Assembly: GCF_021233355.1 (NCBI RefSeq)
Contig: NZ_CP089507.1
Coordinates: 2,543,001 to 2,607,000 of the forward strand
DNA length: 64,000 bases
Origin: Luteimonas fraxinea
GTDB lineage: Bacteria > Pseudomonadota > Gammaproteobacteria > Xanthomonadales > Xanthomonadaceae
Direction: 5' to 3'
The position numbers and the translations under genes are program-made. The notes beneath the pieces are model-generated. The model was not told where the DNA came from, made no database searches, and saw only the letters and a list, made by a program, of their open reading frames with translations. Below, in pieces: positions 8,338-20,098 of this stretch (its first letter is position 1; each line of letters begins with the position of its first letter).

Positions 8338-10536
8338 ATGAAGACATCTTTCCCGCGCGCGGCCCTGTTTCTGGCCGCGCCGTTCCTGACGAGCCTGAGC
8401 CTGATGAGTGTTTCTCCTGCTGCACACGCCACCGCGCCGGTCCCGCCCGACGCCGAACAGCGCCCGCACACCGTCAAGGCGCCGCACGGCGCGGCGCGCG
8501 AGGACGTCTACTACTGGCTGCGCGACGACAAGCGCGAAGACCCGGCGATGCTGGCCTATCTCAATGCCGAGAACGCCTATGCCGACGCGATGCTTGCGTC
8601 GCTGAAGCCGGTCGAGAACACGCTATACGACGAGATCGTCGGCCGCATCCAGCAGGACGACAGCTCGGTGCCGTACCGCGACCGCGGCTTCTGGTACTAC
8701 TCGCGCTTTGAAACCGGCAAGGACTACCCGGTGCACGCGCGCCGCGCCGATGGCGCCGGTGTCGATGCGCTGTCGATCCAGGCCGCGAACGCCAAGGCCG
8801 ATTTCAGCGGCGAGCAGGTCATGCTCGACGTCAACCAGCTGGCCGACGGCAAGGATTACTACGCGGTCGGCGACTGGGACGTGACACGCGACAACCGCAT
8901 CCTCGCCTACGCCGACGACACCAACGGCCGTCGCCAGTACACGATCCGTTTCAAGAATCTCGAGACCGGCGAGCTTTATCCCGAATCGATTCCGGGCGTG
9001 TCGGCGAACCTCGTGTGGGCCGACGACAACCGGACGCTGTTCTACGTCGAGAACGATCCGGAAACGCTGTTGACCGTGCGCGTGAAGAAGCACGTGCTCG
9101 GCACGCCGGTCGCCGATGACGTGCTGGTGTATGAGGAAAAAGACGACAGCTTCTACATGGGCATCGACCGCACGCGCGACGACAAGTACATCGTTATCGG
9201 CGTCGGCAGCACCGTGTCGAGCGAAACGCGCTACGCGCCGGCCGACAATCCCGAGACCTTCGCCGTGCTCGCGCCGCGCGCGCGCGATGTCGAATACGAC
9301 GCCGATCATTACGGCGGTCGCTGGGTGATCCGCACCAACGCCGACAAGGCGACGAACTTCAAGCTCGTCACTGCGCCCAGTGATGCGACCTCGCGCCGTC
9401 AGTGGACCGACTTCGTGCCGCATCGCGACGATGTCTACATCGAAGGCTACGAGCTGTTCGACGGCTTCACCGCGATCGAGGAGCGCGCCGAAGCGCTGAC
9501 CCGCGTGCGTGTGCTCAAGACCGACGGCAGCGATGAATTCGTGCAGGCCGACGAGCCGGCGTATGCGATGGGTCTGGCGGTGAACTCCGAGCCCGACACC
9601 GATTGGCTGCGTTACGGCTACACCTCGCTGACCACGCCGGCGACGACCTTCGAGGTCAACACGCAGACCGGCGAGCGTCGCCAGCTTAAGCAGCAGGCGG
9701 TGATCGGCTACGAGCCGTCGAACTATGTCACCGAACGCGTGTGGACGACGGCGCGCGACGGCAAGCGCATTCCGGTGTCGCTGGTCTACCGCAAGGGCTT
9801 CGAGAAGAACGGCACCGCGGCGCTGCTGCAGTACGGCTACGGCAGCTACGGCGCGTCGATGGATCCGGGTTTCTCGGTCACCAATGTCAGCCTGCTCGAC
9901 CGCGGCATGGTCTACGCCATCGCGCACATCCGCGGCGGCGAAGAGATGGGTCGCGCCTGGTACGACGACGGCAAGTTGCTCAACAAGATCAACACCTTCA
10001 CCGACTTCATCGACGTCACCGACGATCTGGTGAAGCAGGGTTATGCGGCACCCGATCGCGTCGCGGCCTACGGCGGCAGCGCCGGCGGTCTGCTGATGGG
10101 TGCGATCTCGAACATGGCACCGGAGAAGTACCGGGCGATCCTGTCGCAGGTGCCGTTCGTCGACGTGGTCACGACGATGCTCGATCCGAGCATCCCGCTG
10201 ACCACCAACGAGTACGACGAGTGGGGCAACCCGGAAGAGAAGCGCTACTACGACTACATCCTCGGCTACTCGCCGTACGACAACCTCGAAGCCAAGGCCT
10301 ATCCGGCGATGTTCGTCGGCACCGGCCTGTGGGATTCGCAGGTCCAGTACTGGGAGCCGGCGAAGTACGTGGCCAGGCTGCGCGATCTCAACACCGGCGC
10401 GCATCCAGTGGTGTTCCGCACCAACATGGAAGCGGGTCACGGCGGCAAGTCGGGTCGCTTCCGTCGCTACCGCGAATCGGCGGAGATGTACGCCTTCATG
10501 CTCGACCAGCTGGGGCTCGACGCGGCGACGCGCTGA
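8338..10536 (+). CDS. ptrB: Exported oligopeptidase B-type S9 peptidase
   Basis: The 732-residue protein has an N-terminal signal-like segment (FLAAPFLTSLSLMSV...AHA). An oligopeptidase B propeller follows, beginning PPHG-like at KAPHGAAREDVYYWLRDD. The C-terminal catalytic domain contains Ser581 in GGSAGG, Asp666 in GLWDSQVQYWEP and His701 in EAGHGGKSGR. Oligopeptidase B cuts after Arg/Lys in short peptides. Classical PtrB is cytoplasmic, so the leader suggests an exported form, as found in Xanthomonadaceae. The gene is a paralogue-level neighbour of the peptidase at 6156 but belongs to a different S9A branch. Confidence 0.92.
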   Translation: MKTSFPRAALFLAAPFLTSLSLMSVSPAAHATAPVPPDAEQRPHTVKAPHGAAREDVYYWLRDDKREDPAMLAYLNAENAYADAMLASLKPVENTLYDEIVGRIQQDDSSVPYRDRGFWYYSRFETGKDYPVHARRADGAGVDALSIQAANAKADFSGEQVMLDVNQLADGKDYYAVGDWDVTRDNRILAYADDTNGRRQYTIRFKNLETGELYPESIPGVSANLVWADDNRTLFYVENDPETLLTVRVKKHVLGTPVADDVLVYEEKDDSFYMGIDRTRDDKYIVIGVGSTVSSETRYAPADNPETFAVLAPRARDVEYDADHYGGRWVIRTNADKATNFKLVTAPSDATSRRQWTDFVPHRDDVYIEGYELFDGFTAIEERAEALTRVRVLKTDGSDEFVQADEPAYAMGLAVNSEPDTDWLRYGYTSLTTPATTFEVNTQTGERRQLKQQAVIGYEPSNYVTERVWTTARDGKRIPVSLVYRKGFEKNGTAALLQYGYGSYGASMDPGFSVTNVSLLDRGMVYAIAHIRGGEEMGRAWYDDGKLLNKINTFTDFIDVTDDLVKQGYAAPDRVAAYGGSAGGLLMGAISNMAPEKYRAILSQVPFVDVVTTMLDPSIPLTTNEYDEWGNPEEKRYYDYILGYSPYDNLEAKAYPAMFVGTGLWDSQVQYWEPAKYVARLRDLNTGAHPVVFRTNMEAGHGGKSGRFRRYRESAEMYAFMLDQLGLDAATR

Positions 10537-10556
10537 TCCCAGCACCGCGTAGAAAG

Positions 10557-10584
10557 AAAACGCCCGCAGAGATGCGGGCGTTTT
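10557..10584. terminator. Bidirectional terminator between convergent genes
   Basis: The stem AACGCCCGCA / TGCGGGCGTT with a GAGA loop has an A-run before it and a T-run after it. It can stop transcription from both the oligopeptidase B gene and the convergent serine hydrolase gene. Confidence 0.85.
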
Positions 10585-10636
10585 GCGTTAGGCAGTCGCC
10601 AGATGCATCACGCGCGTGACGCGAATACCCGGAGCG

Positions 10637-11893
10637 TCAGCGATCGAACGCCAGCAGATCGTGCCCGGTGGCAGCGCGCACGATGCGCCGATAGACGTAT
10701 TGGCCGCTGCCGCCATTGGTCACCACGACGGTGCCGCGTCGCCGCGTCGCATCGCCCATCGCGAAGGTCTTGAAGATGCCGCCGTTGCTGCCGGAATGGT
10801 GGAACACCGGACCGTCCGGCGTCGGCTCCACATTCCAGCCCAGACCTTTCGCGCTCCATGGCGTCGCGCCGATCGTCTGCGGCGTCAGCATCGCCTCGCG
10901 CGTGGGGCTTGTGAGTTCCCACGACGCGCGCTGTGCGCCGCGCGCCATCACCAGCGACACGAACGTCGCGTAGTCGCGGACCGTCGTGCGCAGGCTGGCG
11001 GCGGCGTTGGCGAGAATGTCGCCCGCCCAGTTGACCAGCCCCGGCGGTGTGTGGGCCTGGACCTCGGGCAATGCACGCATGGCATCGTCCCAAGTCCATG
11101 CCGACAGCGGTCTGCCATTGCGTCCGGCGATGCGCTGGGCCGCACTCCACTGTTCGCGCAGCATCTGCGTGGGCGTGCCTTCGTCATCGGCATCATGGGT
11201 GCGGTGACCATGGACCGATCGTGCGGCCATTGCGTCGTCCCATGCGTAGCTGCTGTCGCGCATGCCGGCGGGGCCGAACAGGCGCGCCTGCATTGTCTGG
11301 TCCAGGCTCTGGCCGGTCAGGGTTTCGATCACCAGCTGCAACCAGACGAAAGCTTCGCCCGAATAGTCGATCCGCGTGCCGGGTTCGGCCTGCGGCACCA
11401 GCAGCTCGGTCGCCGGATGCGGTCGCCAGTTCGGCAGGCCGGTCGTGTGACGCAGCACATCGCGTGCGGTGATGCGGTCCAGCCAGAGATGCCGGCCGAG
11501 ATAGTCCGGGCGTCGATAGGCAACGAGCGGCCGGTCGAGATCGATGACGCCCGCATCGGCCAGCTGCAGCACCAGGTAGGCGAACACCGGCTTGCTCAGC
11601 GATGCCGCCTCGAACAGGGTGTCGGCCTGCACCGGCGTGCCGCGTTCGACGTGGGTCACGCCGAAGCCCTGCTGCCAGGTCACCTTGCCGTCCTCGACGA
11701 CCGCGATGGCAAGGCCGGGCACCGCGAAGGCCGCCATGACCCGCGGCAGGTCCGCCAGCAGCGCCGGGGCGGGGATCCAGCTCTGCGCGCTGTCCCCGGA
11801 CATCGATGCCGATGCCAGATGCCATGGCAGCAGGCCGGCAGCGCCGGCGAACCCGATGAAACGACGACGACCGGCATGGACGATGGAGCGCAT
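10637..11893 (-). CDS. Tat-exported beta-lactamase-fold serine hydrolase (class C / esterase family)
   Basis: The 418-residue protein has a Tat-like leader (RRRFIGFAGAAGLLPWHLASA). The serine beta-lactamase/DD-peptidase fold carries S98-L-S-K101 as the SxxK pair. Y177-S-G-E occupies the usual YxN position, and HSGSNGG near the C-terminus sits at the KTG-like third motif. Such proteins are penicillin-binding-like esterases or D-peptidases; resistance activity cannot be inferred. The third YxN residue is Gly rather than Asn, as in several esterase-type members. Confidence 0.85.
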   Translation of the reverse strand: MRSIVHAGRRRFIGFAGAAGLLPWHLASASMSGDSAQSWIPAPALLADLPRVMAAFAVPGLAIAVVEDGKVTWQQGFGVTHVERGTPVQADTLFEAASLSKPVFAYLVLQLADAGVIDLDRPLVAYRRPDYLGRHLWLDRITARDVLRHTTGLPNWRPHPATELLVPQAEPGTRIDYSGEAFVWLQLVIETLTGQSLDQTMQARLFGPAGMRDSSYAWDDAMAARSVHGHRTHDADDEGTPTQMLREQWSAAQRIAGRNGRPLSAWTWDDAMRALPEVQAHTPPGLVNWAGDILANAAASLRTTVRDYATFVSLVMARGAQRASWELTSPTREAMLTPQTIGATPWSAKGLGWNVEPTPDGPVFHHSGSNGGIFKTFAMGDATRRRGTVVVTNGGSGQYVYRRIVRAATGHDLLAFDR

Positions 11894-12030
11894 CGCCGCA
11901 TTGGACTGCGTCGGCGACCGGGCGGCAAGAGGGGGGGTGATGGCGGCGGCGGACCGCGTGCGCGGATTGACGCAGGCCCGGGGCTTGGGCAGAATGCGCG
12001 GCTCGTCGCGGGAAGTTCCGCACGACCGAT

Positions 12031-12107
12031 GGCTATGTAGCTCAGCCGGTTAGAGCACGTCACTCATAATGACGGGGTCGGTGGTTCGAGTCCACCCATA
12101 GCCACCA
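12031..12107 (+). tRNA. tRNA-Met (CAT), elongator type
   Basis: This is a 77-base cloverleaf with a GGCTATG / CATAGCC acceptor stem, the D-arm word AGCTCAG, and CAT as the anticodon in the loop CTCATAA. It has a T-loop GTTCGAGTC and an encoded CCA end. The first acceptor pair is G-C and the overall sequence resembles the E. coli elongator tRNA-Met rather than the initiator or the tRNA-Ile that reads AUA. Confidence 0.95.
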
Positions 12108-12124
12108 ACGCGAAAGCGTCGCCG

Positions 12125-12150
12125 AAAACCCGCCAGATGGCGGGTTTTTT
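12125..12150 (+). terminator. Rho-independent terminator after tRNA-Met
   Basis: AACCCGCC / GGCGGGTT with an AGAT loop is followed by a run of T, starting 17 bases after the tRNA. Confidence 0.9.
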
Positions 12151-12250
12151 GTGGCCGCGCATCGGCGTTCAGTTCCGGCTTGTTCCCCGGGGCGGCGCGT
12201 GGCAGAGTCGATGCCAGTGACGCAAGTCAATCGCATTAGGAGTCCGCATC

Positions 12251-12850
12251 GTGATCGATCCGGACGGGTTCAGGCCCAATGTCGGCATCGTGTTGATGCA
12301 CCCGGACGGCCGTGTTTTCTGGGCGCGTCGGGTCCGGCGTGATGGCTGGCAGTTCCCGCAGGGCGGGATGAACACCGACGAGACGCCGCTCGAGGCGATG
12401 TATCGCGAGCTGCGCGAGGAAACCGGGCTGCTGCCCGAACACGTCGCCGTGCTCGGCGCCACGCCCGGCTGGCTACGCTACCGCCTGCCGCAACGCGCGA
12501 TCCGCCGCAACGACCGTATCGTCTGCGTGGGCCAGAAGCAGGTCTGGTTCCTGCTGCAGTTCGTCGGCGAGGAAGCGCATCTTCAACTCGATCTCACCGA
12601 GACGCCGGAGTTCGACCACTGGCGCTGGGTCGATTTCTGGTATCCGCTCGAACACGTGGTGATGTTCAAGCGCGGGGTCTACACCAGCGCGCTCAGCCAT
12701 CTGGCCAAGTACGCCCGGCAGGTCGCCGGCGCACAGGCGATCCCGCAGCCTGCGATCGAGACCCGGCCGCGCAGCCGTCGGCCGCAGCGCCGGGGCGCGC
12801 GTCGCACGCCGGACGTCGTGGTGCGCGGCCGCGATGACGGCGCGGGCTGA
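12251..12850 (+). CDS. rppH: RNA pyrophosphohydrolase RppH (Nudix)
   Basis: The 199-residue protein begins [14 protein letters not shown], the conserved RppH start, from a GTG with AGGAG about nine bases upstream. The Nudix box runs from [12 protein letters not shown] to [10 protein letters not shown], giving the metal-binding REXXEE glutamates. RppH removes pyrophosphate from the 5' end of triphosphorylated transcripts and so triggers RNase E decay. Residues beyond about 158 form an Arg-rich tail, common in xanthomonad versions. It lies downstream of tRNA-Met and its terminator. Confidence 0.95.
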   Translation: MIDPDGFRPNVGIVLMHPDGRVFWARRVRRDGWQFPQGGMNTDETPLEAMYRELREETGLLPEHVAVLGATPGWLRYRLPQRAIRRNDRIVCVGQKQVWFLLQFVGEEAHLQLDLTETPEFDHWRWVDFWYPLEHVVMFKRGVYTSALSHLAKYARQVAGAQAIPQPAIETRPRSRRPQRRGARRTPDVVVRGRDDGAG

Positions 12851-12863
12851 ACAGTTCTTATTT

Positions 12864-12882
12864 GACACTGATTCTCGTTTAT
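12864..12882. promoter_or_regulatory. Putative Fur box and -35 element upstream of bfd
   Basis: The complement of this stretch reads ACGAGAATCAGTGTC, close to the GAGAATCATT core of Fur boxes. It overlaps a perfect -35 hexamer TTGACA at 12862-12867. Its position 40-60 bases before a bacterioferritin-associated ferredoxin gene fits iron-dependent repression. The match is by eye only. Confidence 0.5.
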
Positions 12883-12922
12883 GGCGGAATGGCCACTCCA
12901 GCCCTCCGCCAGGACAACAGCC

Positions 12923-13135
12923 TTGTACGTGTGCATCTGCAACGGCGTCACTGACTCCCAGATCCGTCAGGCCGCAGCCAATGGCTGCCGGGAAGTCAGT
13001 GAACTGACGATGCGGACCGGCTGCGGTGCGACCTGCGGCAGCTGCCTGGATATGGCATCGGGCCTGCTCGACGACTTCCACGCCGCGCGTCGTGCGCCGG
13101 TCATCGATCTTCCGCTGATCGCCTCGGCCGCCTGA
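12923..13135 (+). CDS. bfd: Bacterioferritin-associated ferredoxin
   Basis: The 70-residue protein has the four Cys of a [2Fe-2S] BFD domain in the arrangement CICNG near the N-terminus and TGCGATCGSC further on. Bfd reduces the bacterioferritin core so that iron can be released to the cytoplasm. The start is taken as TTG 12923, because family members begin MYVCICNGVTD and AGGA lies about eight bases upstream. An ATG at 12881 would add 14 residues of low-complexity leader that overlap the probable promoter. The bacterioferritin gene follows 116 bases later. Confidence 0.88.
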   Translation: MYVCICNGVTDSQIRQAAANGCREVSELTMRTGCGATCGSCLDMASGLLDDFHAARRAPVIDLPLIASAA

Positions 13136-13169
13136 GGCGGCATCCGCGCGGCGCCGGTCTGCGCCGACT

Positions 13170-13188
13170 AATGATCACGATTCGCGTT
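13170..13188. promoter_or_regulatory. Weak Fur-like sequence between bfd and bfr
   Basis: AATGATCACGATTCGCGTT resembles a Fur half-site pair and lies about 64 bases before bfr. It is poorly symmetrical and is listed as a possible second iron-regulated element. Confidence 0.25.
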
Positions 13189-13251
13189 CCGTCATCGCCA
13201 TCGACGGATCGCTAGAGTGTGCGCATTCCGCGATATCAGGAGCATCCCTCG

Positions 13252-13725
13252 ATGAAGGGCGACGCGCAGGTCATCCGCTTTCTCAACCAGGCGCTCTACA
13301 ACGAGCTGACGGCGATCAACCAGTACTTCCTGCACGCCAAGATGCTGAAGAACTGGGGCCTCAACGAGCTCGGCAAGCGCGCCTACAAGGCGTCGATCGA
13401 CGAGATGAAGCATGCCGACAAACTGTCGGAGCGGATCCTGTTTCTCGAAGGTCTGCCGAACTTCCAGGCGCTGGGCAAGCTGCGCATCGGCGAGGCGCCG
13501 GTCGAGTCGCTCGAATGCGATCTCGCACTCGAGATGGACGGTCTGCCGACCTTGCGCGAGGGCATCGCCCACTGCGAGAACGCCGGCGATTTCGTCAGCC
13601 GCAAGCTGCTGGTCGATATTCTCGAATCGGAAGAGGAACACGTCGACTGGCTGGAAACCCAGCTCGATCTGGTCTCGCGCATCGGCGTCGAGAACTATCT
13701 GCAGAGCCAGCTCGAAGAAGACTGA
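13252..13725 (+). CDS. bfr: Bacterioferritin
   Basis: The 157-residue protein is the standard Bfr length. The ferroxidase ligands are all at canonical numbers: E18, E51, H54, E94, E127 and H130. The haem ligand M52 is also present, so this is a haem-binding, catalytically competent 24-mer subunit rather than a ferritin-like relative. The ATG at 13252 has AGGAG upstream, and the numbering match confirms it. It is paired with bfd upstream for storage and release of iron. Confidence 0.97.
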   Translation: MKGDAQVIRFLNQALYNELTAINQYFLHAKMLKNWGLNELGKRAYKASIDEMKHADKLSERILFLEGLPNFQALGKLRIGEAPVESLECDLALEMDGLPTLREGIAHCENAGDFVSRKLLVDILESEEEHVDWLETQLDLVSRIGVENYLQSQLEED

Positions 13726-13767
13726 GCCCGGCCCATTTCGCACGCCCGCACGCAGCGGGCGGCGACC

Positions 13768-16299
<2,532 letters not shown>

Positions 16300-16312
16300 G
16301 CGTCAGCGGGCC

Positions 16313-18127
16313 CTAGAGCACGGAGTGGTGGAAGTCGAAGTCGAGCACGTTCGCGACGCGCTGGACCAGATTGCCCTGGATGAAGTCGATGCCGCTCATC
16401 CAGAGCGTCGCGGCCGCCTGTGGGTCTTCGACCTGCTGGCCGATCACCTGCAGTCCGAGCCGATGCGCGTGCTCCACTGCCACGCGCATCTCGTCGCGCA
16501 CGCGCGGTTCGTCGAGCTGGCGCGAGTAGCGCGCAGCCAGGCGCACGAAACCGAGTGGCAGCTGTGCAAGCAACGCGTCTGCTTCTTCGCTGGCGCTGTA
16601 CTGGCCCAGGCAGAGCTGCACGCCGGCCGGCACCATGCGCGCGCAGAAATCCTGCAGCGACAGCGCGTGGATCAGCGCATCGTCCTGGCGCACGTCGATG
16701 ACCAGCGATGCGCCCGGCACACCGGACCGTTCGATCTGCTGCAGCAGCCAGTCGGCATAGCCGCCCTGGATCAGACTGCGCGAGGACTGCGATACGAACA
16801 GCCGCATCGTGCTGCCGACGCGCTGGCGCTCGATCAAGGTCGCGATCGCAAGCTCGATCACGCGGCGGTCGATTTCCAGCAGCAGGCCGGCGAGTTCGGC
16901 CGCCGGCAATACGCGCGCGGCGGAATGCAGTTCGCCATCGCGACCGCGCAGGCGCAGCAAAGTCTGGTACTGGGCTTCGTCGCCACCGGCGACGGCGACG
17001 ATCGGCTGGAACGCGAGTTCGATGCGCTGTTCGGCGAGTGCATCGCGCAGATCGTCTGCGAGACCACCTTGCGCTTCGCCGGGCGCGACGGTCGGCGCAG
17101 GCATGTGCACCGCGATACCGACCGGCGTGCCGCGCGATTCGCGCAGCGCCTGTTCGGCGGCGGCGAGCGCGCTGCCCGGGTCGTCGTAGCCGTGGGCGAG
17201 ATCGGCATACCCGACCAGCGCGCGCAGGCGGATGGTCTGGTCGGCAAGCGGGAACGGATGGCTGCCAATGCCATCGCGCAGGCTGCGCGCCCAGGCGTCG
17301 AGATCGATGCGCGCCACATCCGGCGCGAACACCAGAAACGTGTTGTCATTGAGACGCGTTGCCGACGCATCCACTACCAGCGTGCGCAGGTGGCGCCCGG
17401 CGTCGGTCAGCACGGTCTCCAGACCCGCATAGCCGTAGCGGTCGCGCAGCGCGGTGATGCCTTCGACTTCAACGAAGCCGAGCGCACCACGTGCCGTGGA
17501 CGGAAACGCGTCGGCCAGATGCTGCAACAGCTGCAGACGGCTGTTGAGGCCGGTCAGCGGATTGCGGCCGGGATCGGGCATCTGCTGCAGCGCGCGGGCG
17601 CGGCGGATGCGGTTCTGCACCGCGGCGATCAGATGGCGCGGACGCACCGGCTTGGTCAGGAAGTCGTCGGCGCCCACTTCGAGCGCTTCGAACTGGCGCT
17701 CGGGATCCGCATCGCCGGTCAGGAACACGACCGGGATATGCGAGAACGTCGGCTGGCCACGCAGCTGCGCGGTCAGTTCGGAACCGTCCATGCCGGGCAT
17801 GTGCAGATCCATCAGCACGAGGTCGGGCTGGAACTCGCCCAGCGTCGCCATGAACTCGTTGGCTACGGCGACCACGCGCGCCTGCAGGCCGGCGCCGTTG
17901 AGCACGCTCTCGGCGAACAGGGCCTGGCTGGGATCGTCTTCGACGATCAGCACGCGATACGGCGCTTCGACCGATTCGCGCGTCTGCACATTCGAAGGTT
18001 GCGATTCTTCACCCGCCGCTTCGGCGGGATCGCCGGGCAGCGTGGGTTGACCGGCGTCGGCTGCCCAACGCCGCCAATAGGCGGCGGGCGGAAACTCGGC
18101 GCGGTGCTTGCTGTCGGCTTCTGACAT
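16313..18127 (-). CDS. Response regulator with REC, degenerate GGDEF and degenerate EAL domains
   Basis: The 604-residue protein has a disordered N-terminus, then a receiver (residues about 57-172) with the acidic pair in IVEDD, D107 in LMDLHMPGMDG and K159 in FLTKP. A GGDEF-like domain (190-345) has NDNTF instead of GGDEF. An EAL-like domain (350-604) has QTLLRL for EALLR and LGQYSA for DDFGTG, and lacks the catalytic Lys and Glu (GFVRLA, GQQVED). It is therefore unlikely to make or degrade c-di-GMP and is better read as a binding or scaffold protein, comparable to FimX. It is first in a two-gene unit with the hybrid kinase. Confidence 0.85.
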   Translation of the reverse strand: MSEADSKHRAEFPPAAYWRRWAADAGQPTLPGDPAEAAGEESQPSNVQTRESVEAPYRVLIVEDDPSQALFAESVLNGAGLQARVVAVANEFMATLGEFQPDLVLMDLHMPGMDGSELTAQLRGQPTFSHIPVVFLTGDADPERQFEALEVGADDFLTKPVRPRHLIAAVQNRIRRARALQQMPDPGRNPLTGLNSRLQLLQHLADAFPSTARGALGFVEVEGITALRDRYGYAGLETVLTDAGRHLRTLVVDASATRLNDNTFLVFAPDVARIDLDAWARSLRDGIGSHPFPLADQTIRLRALVGYADLAHGYDDPGSALAAAEQALRESRGTPVGIAVHMPAPTVAPGEAQGGLADDLRDALAEQRIELAFQPIVAVAGGDEAQYQTLLRLRGRDGELHSAARVLPAAELAGLLLEIDRRVIELAIATLIERQRVGSTMRLFVSQSSRSLIQGGYADWLLQQIERSGVPGASLVIDVRQDDALIHALSLQDFCARMVPAGVQLCLGQYSASEEADALLAQLPLGFVRLAARYSRQLDEPRVRDEMRVAVEHAHRLGLQVIGQQVEDPQAAATLWMSGIDFIQGNLVQRVANVLDFDFHHSVL

Positions 18128-18232
18128 AGGTGCGGCACTGTGACGCGATGTGGGGGATGAGGCAACTTTAACCGCTACCCCTTGAATCGCGTCGCCAGAA
18201 GCGGCCTGTCACGCCTGCCGCGCCACCTTCGA

Positions 18233-18814
18233 TCAGCCGCGCGCAGCCTTCGGTGCGCGACGCAACAGACGCCGCCACAACCACCACACCGCGACCGCGC
18301 AGGGCAGCACGAACGCAGCGACCAGCGCGAGTGCGAGCCATGGCGAAATCAGCGCCAGCGACAGCGCGCCGACGGTGACGACATCTTCCGTGGTCGATGC
18401 GGTGAGATTGCTGATCGGCTCGGGCGAGGCATTGAGCAGCAAGCGGCTCCCGGCCTTGAGCGCGTGGCTGGTGAGCGCCACGCCGGCGCCGGTTGCGAGC
18501 ATGCCGGCGCCCAGATCGCCATCGGGCGACAGCGTGGCCGCGGCGAGAAACGCGCCGGCCGGCACGCGCGCCAGCGTCTGCAGCAGATCCCAGCCCGAGT
18601 CGACGCCGGGAATCTTGTCGGCGAAGAATTCCACCAGCGCCAGCACACCCGACACGCCCAGCACCCAGGGCGACGCCGCGGCTTCGAGCGCCGGCGGCAG
18701 GTCCAGCCAGCCGAACACGCCGGCCAGTCCGACACCGAACACCGTCAGATACGCGCGCACGCCGGCCAGCCAGGCGAGCAGCACACCAGCGGCGAACAGA
18801 TGGGCTTCGGACAT
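18233..18814 (-). CDS. DUF4126 membrane protein
   Basis: The 193-residue protein is mostly hydrophobic, with at least four membrane helices and the conserved core FGVGLAGVFGWLDLPP, FFADKIPGVDSGWDLLQT and LTASTTEDV typical of DUF4126. ATG 18814 has GGAG about eight bases upstream. The in-frame GTG upstream at 18850 would add a Cys/Arg-rich leader and is rejected. The function is unknown. It is divergent from the DUF6776 gene. Confidence 0.82.
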   Translation of the reverse strand: MSEAHLFAAGVLLAWLAGVRAYLTVFGVGLAGVFGWLDLPPALEAAASPWVLGVSGVLALVEFFADKIPGVDSGWDLLQTLARVPAGAFLAAATLSPDGDLGAGMLATGAGVALTSHALKAGSRLLLNASPEPISNLTASTTEDVVTVGALSLALISPWLALALVAAFVLPCAVAVWWLWRRLLRRAPKAARG

Positions 18815-18914
18815 CGCGACGCTCCGTGGCGAACGACAACGGGTGCACAACGCCGGCGAGTATAGGACCGGCTTCGCCTTGACGCGGCGCGACGGCGCTG
18901 GCTATACCGTGACG

Positions 18915-19637
18915 ATGAACGACACTCCGCCTCCCGTGGCCAAGCCGCCATCGGCCACCCGCCGCGCGCGTGGTCCGCGCATCGTCATCGCACTCGCGGT
19001 GGTCGTCGCACTCGCGCTGCTGTTCGGGCTCTGGGGCGCCTGGCAGGCGTTCTCGCCGACCTCGGGCAATCCGCAGCGCCAGTTGGCGACGCAGCAGACC
19101 GAACTCGACAGCCTGCAGCAGCAGGTGTCGACCTTGACCCGGTCCGACCAGATCAGCCGCGATGCGAACCGCGAACTGCAGGGCACGCTGGCCGAACGCG
19201 ACGAGGAAATCGCCGCGCTGCGCGCGGATGTCGCGTTCTACGAACGATTCGTCGGTGCGACCGCGCAACGCAAGGGCCTGACCGTGCACGAACTGCGCAT
19301 GCAGCCGCGCACCGATCAGGGCTGGCACTACACCGCGACCCTGACCCAGAGCCTGAGCCGCGAGGCCGCGAGCGTCGGCACGATGCGGCTGTCTGTCGAA
19401 GGCACCCGCGACGGACGCCTGGAGACGCTGGAATGGGATCAACTGCGCCAACGCGACGATGCCGCGCGCGTGGCGTATTCGTTCAAGTACTTCCAGCAGG
19501 TCGAGGGCGACATCGTGCTGCCGCCGGGCTTCCAGCCGCTGCGCGTGGTCGTGCGGCTCGAGCCGGAGCGTGGCAGCGCGGTCGAGCGGCCGTTCAGCTG
19601 GGCAGATGTGACGCCGCGTTCCGCACCCGGCGCTTGA
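18915..19637 (+). CDS. DUF6776-type membrane-anchored coiled-coil protein
   Basis: The 240-residue protein has one membrane helix ([21 protein letters not shown]). A coiled coil follows (about 55-110, [14 protein letters not shown]...[21 protein letters not shown]) and then a beta-rich periplasmic domain. This layout matches a conserved proteobacterial family of unknown function often found just upstream of erpA. Its stop lies 32 bases before erpA, so the two are probably co-transcribed. Confidence 0.75.
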   Translation: MNDTPPPVAKPPSATRRARGPRIVIALAVVVALALLFGLWGAWQAFSPTSGNPQRQLATQQTELDSLQQQVSTLTRSDQISRDANRELQGTLAERDEEIAALRADVAFYERFVGATAQRKGLTVHELRMQPRTDQGWHYTATLTQSLSREAASVGTMRLSVEGTRDGRLETLEWDQLRQRDDAARVAYSFKYFQQVEGDIVLPPGFQPLRVVVRLEPERGSAVERPFSWADVTPRSAPGA

Positions 19638-19669
19638 AGCGGGGGGCACGCAGCCCCATCCTGTGTGCC

Positions 19670-20044
19670 ATGAATGACGTGCTCACCATCGAAGGTCCCG
19701 GTTACCAGTCGCTGGAGCGTCCGCTGGATTTCACCCCCGCGGCTGCGGCCAAGGTGCGCGAACTGATCGAGGGCGAAGGCAATGCCGCGCTCAACCTGCG
19801 TGTCTACATCCAGGGCGGCGGCTGCTCCGGCTTCCAGTACGGCTTCGAGTTCGACGAGCAGCGCACGGACGACGATCTGGCCGTGGTGACCGACGACGTG
19901 ACCCTGGTCGTCGATCCGCTGAGCCTGCAGTACCTGATGGGCGCCTCGGTCGACTACGTCGAAAGCCTGCACGGCGCGCAGTTCACGATCCGCAACCCGA
20001 ACGCCAAGTCGACCTGCGGCTGCGGCAGCAGCTTCAACGTCTGA
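19670..20044 (+). CDS. erpA: Iron-sulfur cluster insertion protein ErpA
   Basis: This 124-residue A-type carrier contains the three cluster-ligand cysteines in [11 protein letters not shown] and the C-terminal CGCG. It delivers [4Fe-4S] or [2Fe-2S] clusters to apoproteins. The start at ATG 19670 overlaps no upstream gene, and family members also begin with a short acidic leader. The nudC gene follows 54 bases downstream. Confidence 0.95.
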   Translation: MNDVLTIEGPGYQSLERPLDFTPAAAAKVRELIEGEGNAALNLRVYIQGGGCSGFQYGFEFDEQRTDDDLAVVTDDVTLVVDPLSLQYLMGASVDYVESLHGAQFTIRNPNAKSTCGCGSSFNV

Positions 20045-20098
20045 GTCGCGTCGCCCGCGTGTCGCCATCGCGACACCGCCCGGGGCGATAATCGGCGC

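Noticed and set aside
10637..11893. Calling the serine hydrolase a beta-lactamase resistance gene
   Set aside because: The SxxK and YxG motifs are shared by many esterases and D-peptidases; nothing in the sequence shows beta-lactam hydrolysis.
12031..12107. tRNA-Met as an integration (att) site
   Set aside because: No integrase gene and no repeated tRNA 3' fragment was seen within the window; the same holds for tRNA-Thr at 42416-42491.
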